Source of the DNA: CAWAWP01 sp963841205
GTDB taxonomy: Bacteria; Chloroflexota; Ktedonobacteria; Ktedonobacterales; JADMIN01
Direction of reading: 5' to 3'
Length of the DNA: 64,000 nt
Assembly (NCBI GenBank): GCA_963841205.1
Contig: CAWJCH010000016.1
Location: forward strand, 42,788-106,787
Shown here: piece after piece, positions 8,789 to 21,356 of the stretch
How the letters are laid out: the number at the start of each line of letters is the position of its first letter
How positions within the stretch are numbered: the stretch's first letter is position 1
Notes under the pieces: model-generated
Told to the model about the DNA's origin: nothing
Seen by the model: the letters and a program-made list of their open reading frames with translations, nothing else
The model's database searches: none
Translations under genes and position numbers: made by a program

Positions 8789-9574
8789 CTAGTCCACGGC
8801 CTCGCCGCAGGTGACATTCGCCACCGTCCCCGTCATCCCGCTGGCATACTCGGAGGCCATCATGACGGCGGCGTCGGCGATTTCGGCGAGCTTCGGCAAC
8901 CGTTTCAGCAAGGTGCGCTCGGCAACGCGCGCTTCGAACTCTGCTCCGCTGATCCCCTCTTGTTCGCCGAGAAAGGCCATCACTCGCCGAACCACCGGCG
9001 CGTCCGGAGACCCTGCCGAGCGCAGACAGACGACGCGCACGCCGTGGGGTCCGAGCTCCCCCGCCAGCTGCCGACAGAGGCGCTCGATGGCGGCGCCAGC
9101 CACGCCGAAGTTGCCGCTGTCCAGGGCGAACAGGCGCGCCGGCGTGGCCGTGATGGCCAGGATCACGCCGGCGTGTTGCGCGATCATCCGGCGAGCCGCG
9201 GCGGTCGTGGTGATGAATTGCGTCCGCATGACATCGGTAATGGCCGGTACGAACTCCTCCAGCGACATCTCGGTGAGTGGCGCCCCCTGCTGGTAGCCGA
9301 TGTAAATCGCGTTGAAGGAAATATCTACACGCCCCGCTTGGTCGATGACATCGCCGAGATGGCGTTCCACCGCGTCTTGGTCGTGCGCATCGACCACCGC
9401 CGACTCCGCTCTTCCTCCTGCCCGGACGATGTCCTGGACTATCGCATCGAGCGTCTCCGATGTGCGACCTGTCAGGAAGACGCTGGCCCCTTCGCGGGCG
9501 AAGGCGCGAGCCACCGCGCCGCCGATCGCGCCGCCAGCCCCGTAAATCACCGCGTTCTTCTGCTCAAGCAACAT
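8789..9574 (-). CDS. SDR-fold protein lacking the usual catalytic Tyr-Lys pair
   Basis: A 261-residue short-chain dehydrogenase/reductase fold protein. The glycine-rich nucleotide motif (YGAGGAIGGAVARAF) and the C-terminal NVTCG stretch fit the family. At the catalytic site, where Tyr-x-x-x-Lys is expected, the sequence reads NFGVAGAAIE, so both residues appear replaced (Phe and Gly), and the preceding Ser region reads ITATPA. It therefore may not be an active oxidoreductase of the classical type; a cofactor-binding or altered-chemistry role is possible. The start ATG at 9574 is chosen for the AGGAGG eight bases upstream; a longer frame opens at 9619. It stands alone beside the IS island, with an inverted repeat upstream. 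Confidence 0.8.
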   Translation of the reverse strand: MLLEQKNAVIYGAGGAIGGAVARAFAREGASVFLTGRTSETLDAIVQDIVRAGGRAESAVVDAHDQDAVERHLGDVIDQAGRVDISFNAIYIGYQQGAPLTEMSLEEFVPAITDVMRTQFITTTAAARRMIAQHAGVILAITATPARLFALDSGNFGVAGAAIERLCRQLAGELGPHGVRVVCLRSAGSPDAPVVRRVMAFLGEQEGISGAEFEARVAERTLLKRLPKLAEIADAAVMMASEYASGMTGTVANVTCGEAVD

Positions 9575-9679
9575 CGTGAAGATCCTCCTGACTGCTTTGA
9601 ATGCCGACATCCCCCTCATCGCCGCAGTTCACGCGGAGCCGTAGTGACCTGAGAGGGGTTTCGTTGGGTGCTCTAAGGC

Positions 9680-9701
9680 CGTCTGTCATGCTTGACAGAC
9701 G
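9680..9701. promoter_or_regulatory. 22-base inverted repeat upstream of the SDR gene
   Basis: CGTCTGTCA and TGACAGACG form a perfect 9-base inverted repeat around TGCT, about 105 bases upstream of the SDR start. Size and symmetry resemble operators of TetR-type repressors, but no regulator gene is adjacent. A hairpin in RNA is the alternative. Confidence 0.35.
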
Positions 9702-9743
9702 CCCCGCACCTCGTCAAATTACAGTCCCCTATGCTGTGGGATA

Positions 9744-9982
9744 CTACGAAGGCGTACCAGACCTCGCGTCCATCGTTATCCGGCTCGACTCGTGATTCGT
9801 CAAACAGTCCCTAATCCACAGGATGGCCAGGAACAGCGCGGCGACGCCGAGCACCGTCAGCACGAGGCCAACGGTCGCCAGGATGGCGATTGCTCGCGGG
9901 CTCCCCCCACGCCGAAGCTCCATGCAAAGAGCGCGGCCATGAGGTAGATGGGCACGATGATCTCCAATAAACCCGGCTCCAC
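9744..9982 (-). pseudogene. Small two-segment membrane protein gene, frameshifted at a G6 run
   Basis: A GTG at 9982 follows AGGAGGGG at good spacing. The first frame reads EPGLLEIIVPIYLMAALFAWSF, a likely membrane segment. After the C6 run at 9903-9908 (G6 in the gene) the hydrophobic sense continues only in another frame (AIAILATVGLVLTVLGVAAL) and ends at 9744. Two hydrophobic helices separated by a homopolymer suggest one small membrane protein with an indel or sequencing slip. No function can be assigned. Confidence 0.35.
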
Positions 9983-10291
9983 GGTCCCCTCCTGTCGCTC
10001 AGATGCGTAGATGCCCACGTGTGGAAACCGCAATGGCGCAATCCTGGAGGATGCTCAGGTACTTGCGTCGCCATTGCAGATGCCAATCGCTACTGACTAA
10101 GCAGTAGCGCTGCAGCTTCACACCAGTGGACAGGTATCTCACAACGCCTGCTGACTGCTACGTACCGATGACGGCACATCTCACCGTGCGCGGCGTGAGC
10201 CTGCGCCGGCGAATGCGTCCACCACCGCCGAGACGGTTAGAGCGCTCAGCGAGGGGCATGGGGCAGGGTTCCCTCAGTTTTGCAGATTGGC
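9983..10291. other. Intergenic, no gene seen
   Basis: Between the small membrane gene start and the aldehyde dehydrogenase stop I see no frame with a ribosome site or family features and no clear terminator. Confidence 0.5.
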
Positions 10292-11701
10292 CTATTCGGC
10301 GGCGATAGGCTGCATTGGGCCGATGGAGGGGCCGATCCAGACGGTTTGGATGTTGACGAACTCGCGGATGCCGAAAGACGAAAGCTCGCGTCCGTAGCCG
10401 CTGCGCTTGACGCCGCCGAAGGGGAGGCGCGGGTCGCTGGCAGTCATGCCATTGATGAAGACGTTGCCGGACTCGATGCGACGGGCGAGGTCGCGGCCAC
10501 GGGCGATGTCGGCGGTCCAGAGGTTGCCGCCGAGGCCGAACTGGGAGTCGTTGGCGAGGGCGACGGCGTGCTCGGCGTCGCGAGCGCGGAGGATGGGTGC
10601 GACGGGGCCGAAGGTCTCTTCACGGGCGGCTGCCATGTCGGAGGTGACGTCGGCGAGGACGGTCGGCTCGTAGAAGGCGCCGCGGTCGCCATGGGGCGTG
10701 CCGCCGAGCAGAATGCGGGCGCCGGCAGCTGTGGAGGCGAGGACTTGCTCGTGGAGGGCATCGCGGAGGTCCGCACGGGCAAGCGGGCCGATCTGGGTCG
10801 CGCGGTCGAGGGGATCACCGACGCGGAGGCGGGACGTGGCGGCGACGAGGCGCTCGGTGAAGGCGTCGGCGATGGCATCCACGACGATGAAACGCTTGGT
10901 GGCGATGCAGCTCTGGCCGGTATTCTGGAAGCGAGACCTGACGCCTATCTCGGCGGCGGCATCTAGATCGGCGTCGTCGAGGACGATGAAGGCATCGGAG
11001 CCGCCCAGCTCAAGGACGGATTTCTTGAGGTTGCGGCCCGCGGCGGAGGCGACGGAGACGCCCGCGGCATCGCTGCCGGTGAGGGTGACTGCGGCGATCC
11101 GCGGGTCGGCGATGATCGATTCGACGGCGGAGCTGGGCACGAGGAGGGTGCGGAAGGCGCCTTCGGGGAGGCCGCTGGCGCGGAAGACGGCCTCGATCTC
11201 TAGGGCGCAGCGTGAGACGTTGGAGGCGTGCTTGAGGACGGCGGTGTTGCCCGCCATGAGGGCGGGAGCGGCGAAGCGGAAGACCTGCCAATAGGGGAAG
11301 TTCCAGGGCATGACGGCGAGGACGACGCCGAGCGGGTTGTAGGAGACGTAGCTAGCGGCGGCATTGGTGACGATCGGCTCGTCGGAGAGGAAGCTTTCGG
11401 CGTTCTCGGCGTAGAAGTCGCAGTTCCAGGCGCACTTCTCGACTTCGGCTTCGCTCTCGACGATGGGTTTGCCCATTTCGAGGGTAGCGATGCGGGCAAG
11501 GTCGGCCTTGCGCTGGCGAAGGGTGCTGGCGACGGCATGCAGGACGGCGGAGCGCTGGGCGAAGGCGGTGCGACGCCAGTCGGTAAAGGCAGTCCGCGCC
11601 TGGCGCAGGGCGTCGTCTACCTGGGCCGCGCTGTAGGCCTCGAATGTGTCGATGACTTCGCCGGTGGCGGGATTGATGGAGCTTAACTGCGTGGTGCTCA
11701 T
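10292..11701 (-). CDS. gabD: NAD(P)-dependent succinate-semialdehyde dehydrogenase family protein
   Basis: Aldehyde dehydrogenase superfamily enzyme of 469 residues, most like the compact succinate-semialdehyde dehydrogenases that oxidise the product of GABA transamination to succinate. Visible motifs: PWNFPYWQVFRFAAPALMAG, the TGSDAAG cofactor loop, LELGGSDAF with the general-base Glu, NTGQSCIATKR with the catalytic Cys, and EETFGPVAP. The ATG follows AGAGGTGG. No transaminase or other GABA gene is next to it, so substrate assignment is from family resemblance. It is transcribed toward the IS island. Confidence 0.85.
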   Translation of the reverse strand: MSTTQLSSINPATGEVIDTFEAYSAAQVDDALRQARTAFTDWRRTAFAQRSAVLHAVASTLRQRKADLARIATLEMGKPIVESEAEVEKCAWNCDFYAENAESFLSDEPIVTNAAASYVSYNPLGVVLAVMPWNFPYWQVFRFAAPALMAGNTAVLKHASNVSRCALEIEAVFRASGLPEGAFRTLLVPSSAVESIIADPRIAAVTLTGSDAAGVSVASAAGRNLKKSVLELGGSDAFIVLDDADLDAAAEIGVRSRFQNTGQSCIATKRFIVVDAIADAFTERLVAATSRLRVGDPLDRATQIGPLARADLRDALHEQVLASTAAGARILLGGTPHGDRGAFYEPTVLADVTSDMAAAREETFGPVAPILRARDAEHAVALANDSQFGLGGNLWTADIARGRDLARRIESGNVFINGMTASDPRLPFGGVKRSGYGRELSSFGIREFVNIQTVWIGPSIGPMQPIAAE

Positions 11702-11945
11702 GGGTGGCCACCTCTCTTGTCGGGTGAATTGACGGATGTGGAGTTGGTGTCATGGTATCACGGTGGGTGGCTCTCTCACGGGATGTGGGGCCTCTCCCCG
11801 CTGTGGCAGGGAGGGGCAGGCGGATCTGAGGCAGATGGACCGGCGGGTGAACTCACTACTCGGGTCCGGCAGCCACGATGCCCGCTTGCGCGGGCTCGGA
11901 ATCGAGAGTTCGCTTGAACGCGGGCGGATCAGACGGTGGGGTGGG
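11702..11945. other. Intergenic with a GC-rich dispersed repeat
   Basis: No gene. At 11787-11818 there is GGCCTCTCCCC...GGGAGGGGC, a member of the CT/GA-rich repeats found after pheT, at 5747 and at 21121. It could form a stem and may serve as the terminator of the methyltransferase transcript coming from the right. Confidence 0.4.
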
Positions 11946-12752
11946 TTAGCTAGCGATGAAGAGGCCGGCGGATTTGGTGATGTGGACGGATCCGTTGGCG
12001 GCGATCTCATCCTCGATGATGTGCTGGAGGTGGGCGAGGCGATCGGGCGGCAGGTCGGAGGCGCCGGAGAGGGAGCGGATGTAGGCGACGAGGGGCGCTG
12101 CTTCGGTTACTTCGAGGGCGTCTTCGTAGACGTCGAGATCAATGCGGGGGAAGTAGCGGGCGAGCTGGTCGCGGGCATTTTCGAGGCTGAAGGCGGCGAC
12201 GAGCTGGGGCGTGGCGCGCCAGGCGTCGAGTGCGCCGGCTTCGAGAGTGAGGTCGGCTAGCTCGGCCATGTGGCGCTCGCCGTTGGTGGCGGCGAAGAGG
12301 AGGCCGGTCGGCGTGAGGACGCGGCGTAACTCGCTCAGGGCTTTGGCGCGGTCGGGGACGTGGTAGAGCATGTGATTGGCGACGGCGGCGTCGAAGGCGG
12401 CGTCTGAGAAGGGGAGCGATTGAGCGTCGGCGACCTCGTAGGCGAACTGTGGCGAGGATGCGAGGGTCTGGTGGGCGACGGCGAGCATGCCGGGGGAGAA
12501 GTCGGTGAGGGTGACGCGCCAGTCGGGCTGGAGACGGTCGAGGTTGGTGCGCCAAAGTTCTGCGGGACCGGCACCAATCTCCAGAATGGCGGCCTGTGGC
12601 GGGAGCGCGGCGAGCAGGCGGTCGAAGACGAAGCGCTGCCAGCCGTAGGGGTTGGTGCTAAAGCGGCGATGGATTTCGATGCGGGCGTTGAGGTTGTCGG
12701 CGGTGCTGTATTGGCGGGTGAGGAGGTAGGTGGGGTCGTTGAGGTTGGTCAT
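11946..12752 (-). CDS. Class I SAM-dependent methyltransferase
   Basis: A 268-residue methyltransferase. The SAM-binding motif I reads ILEIGAGPAELW, followed by an acidic motif II (VTLTDFSPGMLAVA) and a UbiE/Methyltransf_11-like stretch (ADAQSLPFSDAAFDAAVANHMLYHVPD, quoted in part). The substrate is unknown. The ATG at 12752 is preferred over the longer frame from 12881 because TAGGAG is placed at the right distance and the extra 43 residues are proline-rich and unlike the family. It is separated from the dehydrogenase and urocanase by intergenic spacers, so it may be its own unit. Confidence 0.8.
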   Translation of the reverse strand: MTNLNDPTYLLTRQYSTADNLNARIEIHRRFSTNPYGWQRFVFDRLLAALPPQAAILEIGAGPAELWRTNLDRLQPDWRVTLTDFSPGMLAVAHQTLASSPQFAYEVADAQSLPFSDAAFDAAVANHMLYHVPDRAKALSELRRVLTPTGLLFAATNGERHMAELADLTLEAGALDAWRATPQLVAAFSLENARDQLARYFPRIDLDVYEDALEVTEAAPLVAYIRSLSGASDLPPDRLAHLQHIIEDEIAANGSVHITKSAGLFIAS

Positions 12753-13035
12753 GGGCGAACTCCTAGCAGGTGTGCGGGCGATATCACAATGAGGAACAAG
12801 CAGTATAGGCGGCATAAGATGGCCGGCGGGTGAAATTGCGCCTGGAGGGCCTGCGGCCACGAAGCCCCCATTTGCAGGCATGGGAGGGGACGGAGTGGGT
12901 GTGTTTCGTTGGTGGTGGGCCGTAAGGGCGGCGAGTTGGGACCGCGATATTTGTGGCGGTTTCGATGCTCACATCGGGGTACGGGAACGTGGGTCTGCGG
13001 CGCCACGCTACCGCTGAGCGGCGCCGCGGGCGGGA

Positions 13036-14757
<1,722 letters not shown>

Positions 14758-14862
14758 CGCTCTCGACTCCTTCGTTGGAGAGACGTGCCATCACGTCGCC
14801 ACCGAACGATAGCATGCGAGAACGGGCGGAGCAAGGCGCTGGCGGAGCAGTACGCCTGGTTA

Positions 14863-15183
14863 CTAAAGGTGCTTGACGGCGTCTTCGGCGAGGTTGCCCG
14901 CCGTGGTGGCTTCCTTGACGACATCTTCACCTGCGGTGACGAGACCGTGAACGGCGGCTGCCGCGAGCACGGTGAGGCCGACCGCGTAGCCGGAGAGGAC
15001 TGCGATGGCGATGGTGGCAACCTCGGTGAGGCCGCCGGGCAACGGCCAGATAGCGGTCCCAGCCTTTTGATTCGAGATGATCAACACCGCGCCGCCGCCG
15101 ATGACTGCGCCGATGATGGCGCCCAATACGGTGCGGAAGAATGCCTTGAAGAGTGCGCCGAGGAGATTGCCGATGACTTTCAT
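14863..15183 (-). CDS. Small glycine/alanine-rich membrane protein
   Basis: 106 residues of unknown function, with an amphipathic start (MKVIGNLLGALFKAFF), a glycine-rich membrane helix (VLGAIIGAVIGGGAVLIIS) and a second helix (VATIAIAVLSGYAVGLTVLAAAA), then a polar tail. The ATG has an excellent ribosome site (AGGAGGACC). It starts 36 bases after the stop of the next gene upstream, so the two small membrane genes form a likely operon. Nothing identifies a partner or substrate. Confidence 0.65.
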   Translation of the reverse strand: MKVIGNLLGALFKAFFRTVLGAIIGAVIGGGAVLIISNQKAGTAIWPLPGGLTEVATIAIAVLSGYAVGLTVLAAAAVHGLVTAGEDVVKEATTAGNLAEDAVKHL

Positions 15184-15219
15184 GCGTGGTCCTCCTGTCC
15201 CCTGTCGCGATGAGAGTAA

Positions 15220-15714
15220 TTACTGCGTCACCATTTTGCGCAGCGCTTTCAGATACGTCTCGGCACTGGTGATGTCGGCGCTGGCGTAGGCCGTGAGCGA
15301 GATGGGCAAACCGTTGAGGCCAGCCTGCCAAGACGTCACCATCGTCTGTAGCGAATCTACCACCGAGGTGGAGAGATGGAAGAAGCTCAGGGCGTCATGC
15401 GCGCCTTGCAGGGCGAGGATGACGATACCCAGCGCTCCGCTGCCGAGGAAGGCGACGAGCTGCGCGACGGGAAGCACGATGACTTTGACGGCGGCACGGG
15501 TGATCTCGGCGGCTTCGATCGCCGCGTCGAGCGAGACGCCCTCGATGGACTTCAGCTCCGCCAGCGCGGCGTCCTGGAGCTTCTGCTCGGCGAAGGGGAT
15601 CACCTGCGGAGCCGCGATGGCCGCGGCTCCGACGACACCGACTGTCGCCGCCGCCGTGATGAGACGCCTACGGTTGACCGATTTCGTAGGATCTTTCTGT
15701 ACGACTGTCGCCAC
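15220..15714 (-). CDS. Hypothetical exported/membrane protein with twin-arginine-like leader
   Basis: 164 residues. The N-terminus has NRRRLITAAATVGVVGAAAIAA, a basic RRR followed by a hydrophobic core, reminiscent of a Tat signal (S/T-R-R-x-F-L-K) but imperfect. A second hydrophobic helix follows mid-protein (VIVLPVAQLVAFLGSGALGIVI). The C-terminus is polar and ends ETYLKALRKMVTQ. The start is a GTG with AAGGAG eight bases upstream. First gene of a two-gene unit with the 14863-15183 membrane protein. No known domain recognised; whether the leader is a Tat signal or a membrane anchor is open. Confidence 0.6.
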   Translation of the reverse strand: MATVVQKDPTKSVNRRRLITAAATVGVVGAAAIAAPQVIPFAEQKLQDAALAELKSIEGVSLDAAIEAAEITRAAVKVIVLPVAQLVAFLGSGALGIVILALQGAHDALSFFHLSTSVVDSLQTMVTSWQAGLNGLPISLTAYASADITSAETYLKALRKMVTQ

Positions 15715-15943
15715 CCCAGCGCTCCTTTTCTCTCTCGCGGGGCGCTAACCACCGCGAGGCTACGCTTCGAGACGCTCGCTCGTCGTGGGTTTCGCCCTTT
15801 CTTCTCAGCAAATGCGATGCCGACCAGGAGGCGTTGACCTCGAACTCGCGGCGAAAAGGCACCGAGATGCGCCCCACATCGACTATACTGGCCGCAGTGT
15901 ACAGGTTGCGGGCACTGTTGCCTAGTGGCGATCGGAGTGGACG

Positions 15944-16792
15944 ATGCGTTACGGCGGAGCAATATACATCGGAGCGGCGCGCGGCATTCCGCTGAACGCC
16001 GGCGATCTGGTGATGACGCTGAAGGACGAGCTGAATGTGCCAGAATCGGCCTGGCGCGCCGGCTACGCGGAGGTCTTCGAACAGCCGCAGACGTTCCCGA
16101 GCCAGAGCGTGCTGATCGCGGCGGACGGCGAGCTAATGCTGGTGGATGTCGGCGACTACGCGGCGACGGTTCCCGCCGACTCGCCGTGGCTGCCACCGGG
16201 CTACGCGCCGCCACCCGGCATCGCGGAACAGATCGTGGCAATGGGCTTCGCGCTTGCCGACGTGCGGCGGGTGGTGATCACGCACGCGCACTGGGATCAT
16301 TTCGCGGGGACGACGAGGCGGGAAAACGGCGAGTACGCGCCGACGTTCGCCAATGCCGAGTATTTGCTCGGGCGCGCAGACTGGGAATCGGCGGAGACGC
16401 AGGCCGCGCTTGCCGATCCGGGATCGCTGGAGAACAGGACGCTCGGCGTACTGAATCGAGTTGGGGCGCTGCGGTTCGTCGATGGCGACCGGGCGCTGAG
16501 CGACAGCGTGAGCGTCGTGTGGGCACCGGGGGAATCGCCCGGGCATCACCTGGTGCGGGTGGCGTCTGAGGAGGCTGTGCTGTACTGCGTGGGCGATCTG
16601 TTTCACGCGACCGTCGAGGTGGAACATCCCGAGTGGATGGCGACGTGGGCCGAGCCGGCGGCGATGCTGGCGAGCCGCGAACGGTTCATCGCGACGACGT
16701 TGCGCGAAGGAGCCGAACTGATCGCGGCACACATCGCAGGAGTCGGGCGGCTCGAGGCTACCGCGACTGGCGCGCGGTGGGTGACGGTGTGA
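15944..16792 (+). CDS. MBL-fold metallo-hydrolase
   Basis: Metallo-beta-lactamase fold hydrolase of 282 residues. The zinc motif is complete (ITHAHWDHFAG, HxHxDH), with further candidate ligands in SPGHHLVRV, the aspartate in CVGDLFHATV and the late AAHIAG histidine. The family includes lactonases, glyoxalase II-like and other hydrolases; the substrate cannot be told from sequence. A GGAGTGG precedes the ATG at 15944; a later Met at 16013 is an alternative. It ends 10 bases before a strong stem-loop shared with a convergent small gene. Confidence 0.82.
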   Translation: MRYGGAIYIGAARGIPLNAGDLVMTLKDELNVPESAWRAGYAEVFEQPQTFPSQSVLIAADGELMLVDVGDYAATVPADSPWLPPGYAPPPGIAEQIVAMGFALADVRRVVITHAHWDHFAGTTRRENGEYAPTFANAEYLLGRADWESAETQAALADPGSLENRTLGVLNRVGALRFVDGDRALSDSVSVVWAPGESPGHHLVRVASEEAVLYCVGDLFHATVEVEHPEWMATWAEPAAMLASRERFIATTLREGAELIAAHIAGVGRLEATATGARWVTV

Positions 16793-16801
16793 GGCGTGCC
16801 G

Positions 16802-16838
16802 CGTCAATGGCGGCTATATCAGAAAGCCGCCATTGACG
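16802..16838. terminator. Bidirectional terminator-like hairpin
   Basis: CGTCAATGGCGGCT (16802-16815) and its exact complement (16825-16838) form a 14-base perfect stem with a 9-base loop between convergent genes. It overlaps the last codons of the small minus-strand gene. There is no clear U-tract. Confidence 0.6.
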
Positions 16839-16996
16839 AAGAAGGCCGCGAGGGTGGCTTCGAGGCAGAGGCCACCCCCAATGATGAGCCATGCGAGCCA
16901 GGGGCGGTCATTCGCCCAAACAGCGAGGACCAAGAAGGCGGGGACGGACGGGACGAGCGCGCGCCCCGCCGAGAGAAAACGTCGGTGCAGTTCCAT
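16814..16996 (-). CDS. Small membrane protein, about 60 residues
   Basis: Two likely membrane helices (ALVPSVPAFLVLAVW and WLAWLIIGGGLCLEATLAAFF) with a basic N-terminus (MELHRRFL). The ATG at 16996 is weakly supported by an AGGATG upstream; a longer frame from 17119 has a cysteine-rich, unlikely extension. Function unknown. Its 3' end is inside the hairpin shared with the MBL hydrolase gene. Confidence 0.5.
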   Translation of the reverse strand: MELHRRFLSAGRALVPSVPAFLVLAVWANDRPWLAWLIIGGGLCLEATLAAFFVNGGFLI

Positions 16997-17172
16997 GCTG
17001 CATCCTGACCTCTGCGTCGCCCAGCCTGACAGACGCACGTTGCAGGCGCACGTTGCAGACGCACGAGTGCTAGCCCGAAGGTCAGGTAAGCAGCCGATGC
17101 AGCCGCGACATTGAGACACAGCGAAGGTTCGGACGCCGTGGTGTCGTCCGGACCCTTGATCGATATCGCTCG

Positions 17173-19326
<2,154 letters not shown>

Positions 19327-19740
19327 GCCTTCGCCTACCTGCTTTCCCCCGCCCGGAAGGACGCGTTGCCGCGGATCGAACTCCCAGCGTCCCCATCAGC
19401 GCCACGTGGCGCGGAGACGACGGGCTTTCGCTTATTATACCGCACTTCCGCGCATCCGACGCGCCTTCGACACGCTCGATGCGCGCCATCCGATCCCAAC
19501 GATAACGCTGATCATAGGGCACCCTTGCTAGGGCCACGTCGCAAGCGGGAGCGATCGATGTACGCCTCGTGCCTCGCTGATCGGTATACGTGCGGGAGGC
19601 ACGCTCGGATGCAGGCGAGCGGGTCTGACGTTTCGGAAAATAGTGGCCGCTCTGATCGTACTAGGATATCTCGCCTGCTTTCGTGCGTTCGCCTTCGACG
19701 CTTGCTATCCTGTGGGAGAGCGTAGAGTGGAGGTCTGACG
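19327..19740. other. Divergent ftsH / peptidase intergenic region
   Basis: No gene seen. A TATAAT on the minus strand (19434-19439, read as ATTATA on the plus strand) is well placed to be the -10 of ftsH; no good -35 was found. Upstream of the peptidase there is GGAGG next to the start but no clear promoter. Confidence 0.45.
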
Positions 19741-21030
19741 ATGGGCGAGCACGACGCAGATAATCCCGTGACGGTGCCTACCGAGGGTGACGGGCGCGAT
19801 GTTGCCTGGCTCCAACTACCCACGGTCGAGCCATATACATCTACGCAGCCGCTCGTGGGCGACGTATCGCCGAAGGAGAAGCCAACCGGCTTCACGACGA
19901 AAGTCGCCGCGAAGGCTGCTCCGGCGACGGCGCAAGTTCAGGGGGCGGCTGAGTCCGGAGGTGGCCCGCGTGCCATTCCGTCCCTGTCTCGGGAGACGAA
20001 GCGGATCCCGGCGGTGCACGCGGCGGAATTCACCGCGCCGCTGGAGTCGGAGCGGCTGCCGGCCGTCCAGGGCGAAGTTAGCCTGGATGCGCGGTCGCCA
20101 GTGGTCTTTATCCGCGGGACCGGCGTCTCGATGGGGGAGCCGTTCGTCAAGCGCCGCGCGCGGCCTCTCGGCATGCGGCTGGCGATCTATCTCGCGATCG
20201 CGTGCACGGTGATCTCCGGCCTCTTCAGCATCTCCGCAGTGAGCGGGAGCGATCCGGCCACCACGATCGAATCGCTCTACCGAACCGTCAGCGGAACGGG
20301 TGCTACCTCGACCACGATTGGCTACACATGGTACGTGGCGCAGGCCGGCGATACGGTGGAGGGGATCGCGGAGAAGTTCCGCGTGCAGCCGGGCGGCATC
20401 TTCGAGCTCAACAACATGCGCGCCGATCAGGAATTGCAGCTCGGCCAGAAATACAAGATTCCCGCGGACCCGTTCTACGGGCAGACCTACCGGCCAGCCG
20501 CCCCGGCGGTGCAGGGGAATGGCAGCACGACCTTCGGCAACGACTGGTGGAATTCGTACGCGGGCACGCCGATTAAAGGGCAACTCTGCTCGCCGTCGGG
20601 TCCAAAGCCGACGGATTATGAGATGGTGGCGCCGAATCCTGGGTCGGACTGGGTGCGCGGCTACACGTGGTATCACCTGGGGATCGACTCGGCTGGCCCC
20701 TACGGCGAGCCGATCGTGGCGGCCCAGCGGGGAATCGTCATCTGGGCGGGGTGGACGAATCTTGGTTACGGGTGGTCGGTGGTGATTAGCCACTGCAATC
20801 ACGTGTCGACGCTGTATGGTCACATGGCGCAGGTGCTGGTGAAGGCGGGCCAGAATGTGGTGGCGGGGCAGCCGATAGGGCTTGAGGGCTCGACGGGGTG
20901 GTCTACGGGGCCGCACCTGCACTTCTCGCTTTTCTGGGACAATCAGTACGTCGATCCGATGCCCTATTATGGGAACAGCGAGGCCAACTTCCTGCGACCA
21001 TGCGGCTGCTATACGCCTACGCCTTCTTGA
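19741..21030 (+). CDS. Membrane-anchored LysM / M23 peptidoglycan endopeptidase
   Basis: 429 residues: a disordered cytoplasmic N-terminal region to about residue 140, one membrane helix at 147-168 (LAIYLAIACTVISGLFSISA), a LysM peptidoglycan-binding domain at about 195-241 (YVAQAGDTVEGIAEKFRV, LGQKYKIP), and a C-terminal M23 metallopeptidase. The zinc site is complete: H312 and D316 in YHLGID, a His in STLYGHM and HxH in GPHLHFSLF. The topology puts LysM and peptidase outside the membrane, consistent with cell-wall remodelling or a DipM/EnvC-like role. GGAGG precedes the ATG. Stands alone before the MoxR cluster. Confidence 0.92.
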   Translation: MGEHDADNPVTVPTEGDGRDVAWLQLPTVEPYTSTQPLVGDVSPKEKPTGFTTKVAAKAAPATAQVQGAAESGGGPRAIPSLSRETKRIPAVHAAEFTAPLESERLPAVQGEVSLDARSPVVFIRGTGVSMGEPFVKRRARPLGMRLAIYLAIACTVISGLFSISAVSGSDPATTIESLYRTVSGTGATSTTIGYTWYVAQAGDTVEGIAEKFRVQPGGIFELNNMRADQELQLGQKYKIPADPFYGQTYRPAAPAVQGNGSTTFGNDWWNSYAGTPIKGQLCSPSGPKPTDYEMVAPNPGSDWVRGYTWYHLGIDSAGPYGEPIVAAQRGIVIWAGWTNLGYGWSVVISHCNHVSTLYGHMAQVLVKAGQNVVAGQPIGLEGSTGWSTGPHLHFSLFWDNQYVDPMPYYGNSEANFLRPCGCYTPTPS

Positions 21031-21356
21031 GGTGATGAGGCGGGGCGGTCGGGTTGTCTTTCGCTGCTGCCGAGGCTGGCGAGAGGCGCATACGTGCTAC
21101 AATCCGTGGGCGCAGGCGGGGGCCTCACCCCGGGCATGCCCCGCTCGTGGGGAACGCGCTGCTGAAGTGCCGGTGGGCGCGGGTCGCGGCACTGTCGGAC
21201 TTTTCCCTCGTAGCGGCGGGCCGGGGGCATGCGGGGGAGCCCCGACAGCACGCGGTGTTCGTATCTCATTAGGAAAAGCCCATAAATCCGCTTGCCGTAA
21301 GCAACGGTTGTCTGTGCCCGGAATGAAGTGGGCGGCGTTCACGAGGGAGACGTCTG
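21031..21356. other. Intergenic with dispersed palindromic repeat
   Basis: No gene. At 21121-21155, CCTCACCCCGGGCATGCCCC followed by GCTCGTGGGG is nearly the same as the repeat at 5747-5785, so it is a dispersed element of this genome. Further GC-rich inverted stretches follow up to about 21250. Confidence 0.5.

Noticed and set aside
9811..10086. 91-codon minus-strand frame as a gene
   Set aside because: It reads through the small hydrophobic gene out of phase and has an unlikely Trp/Arg/Ser-rich product.
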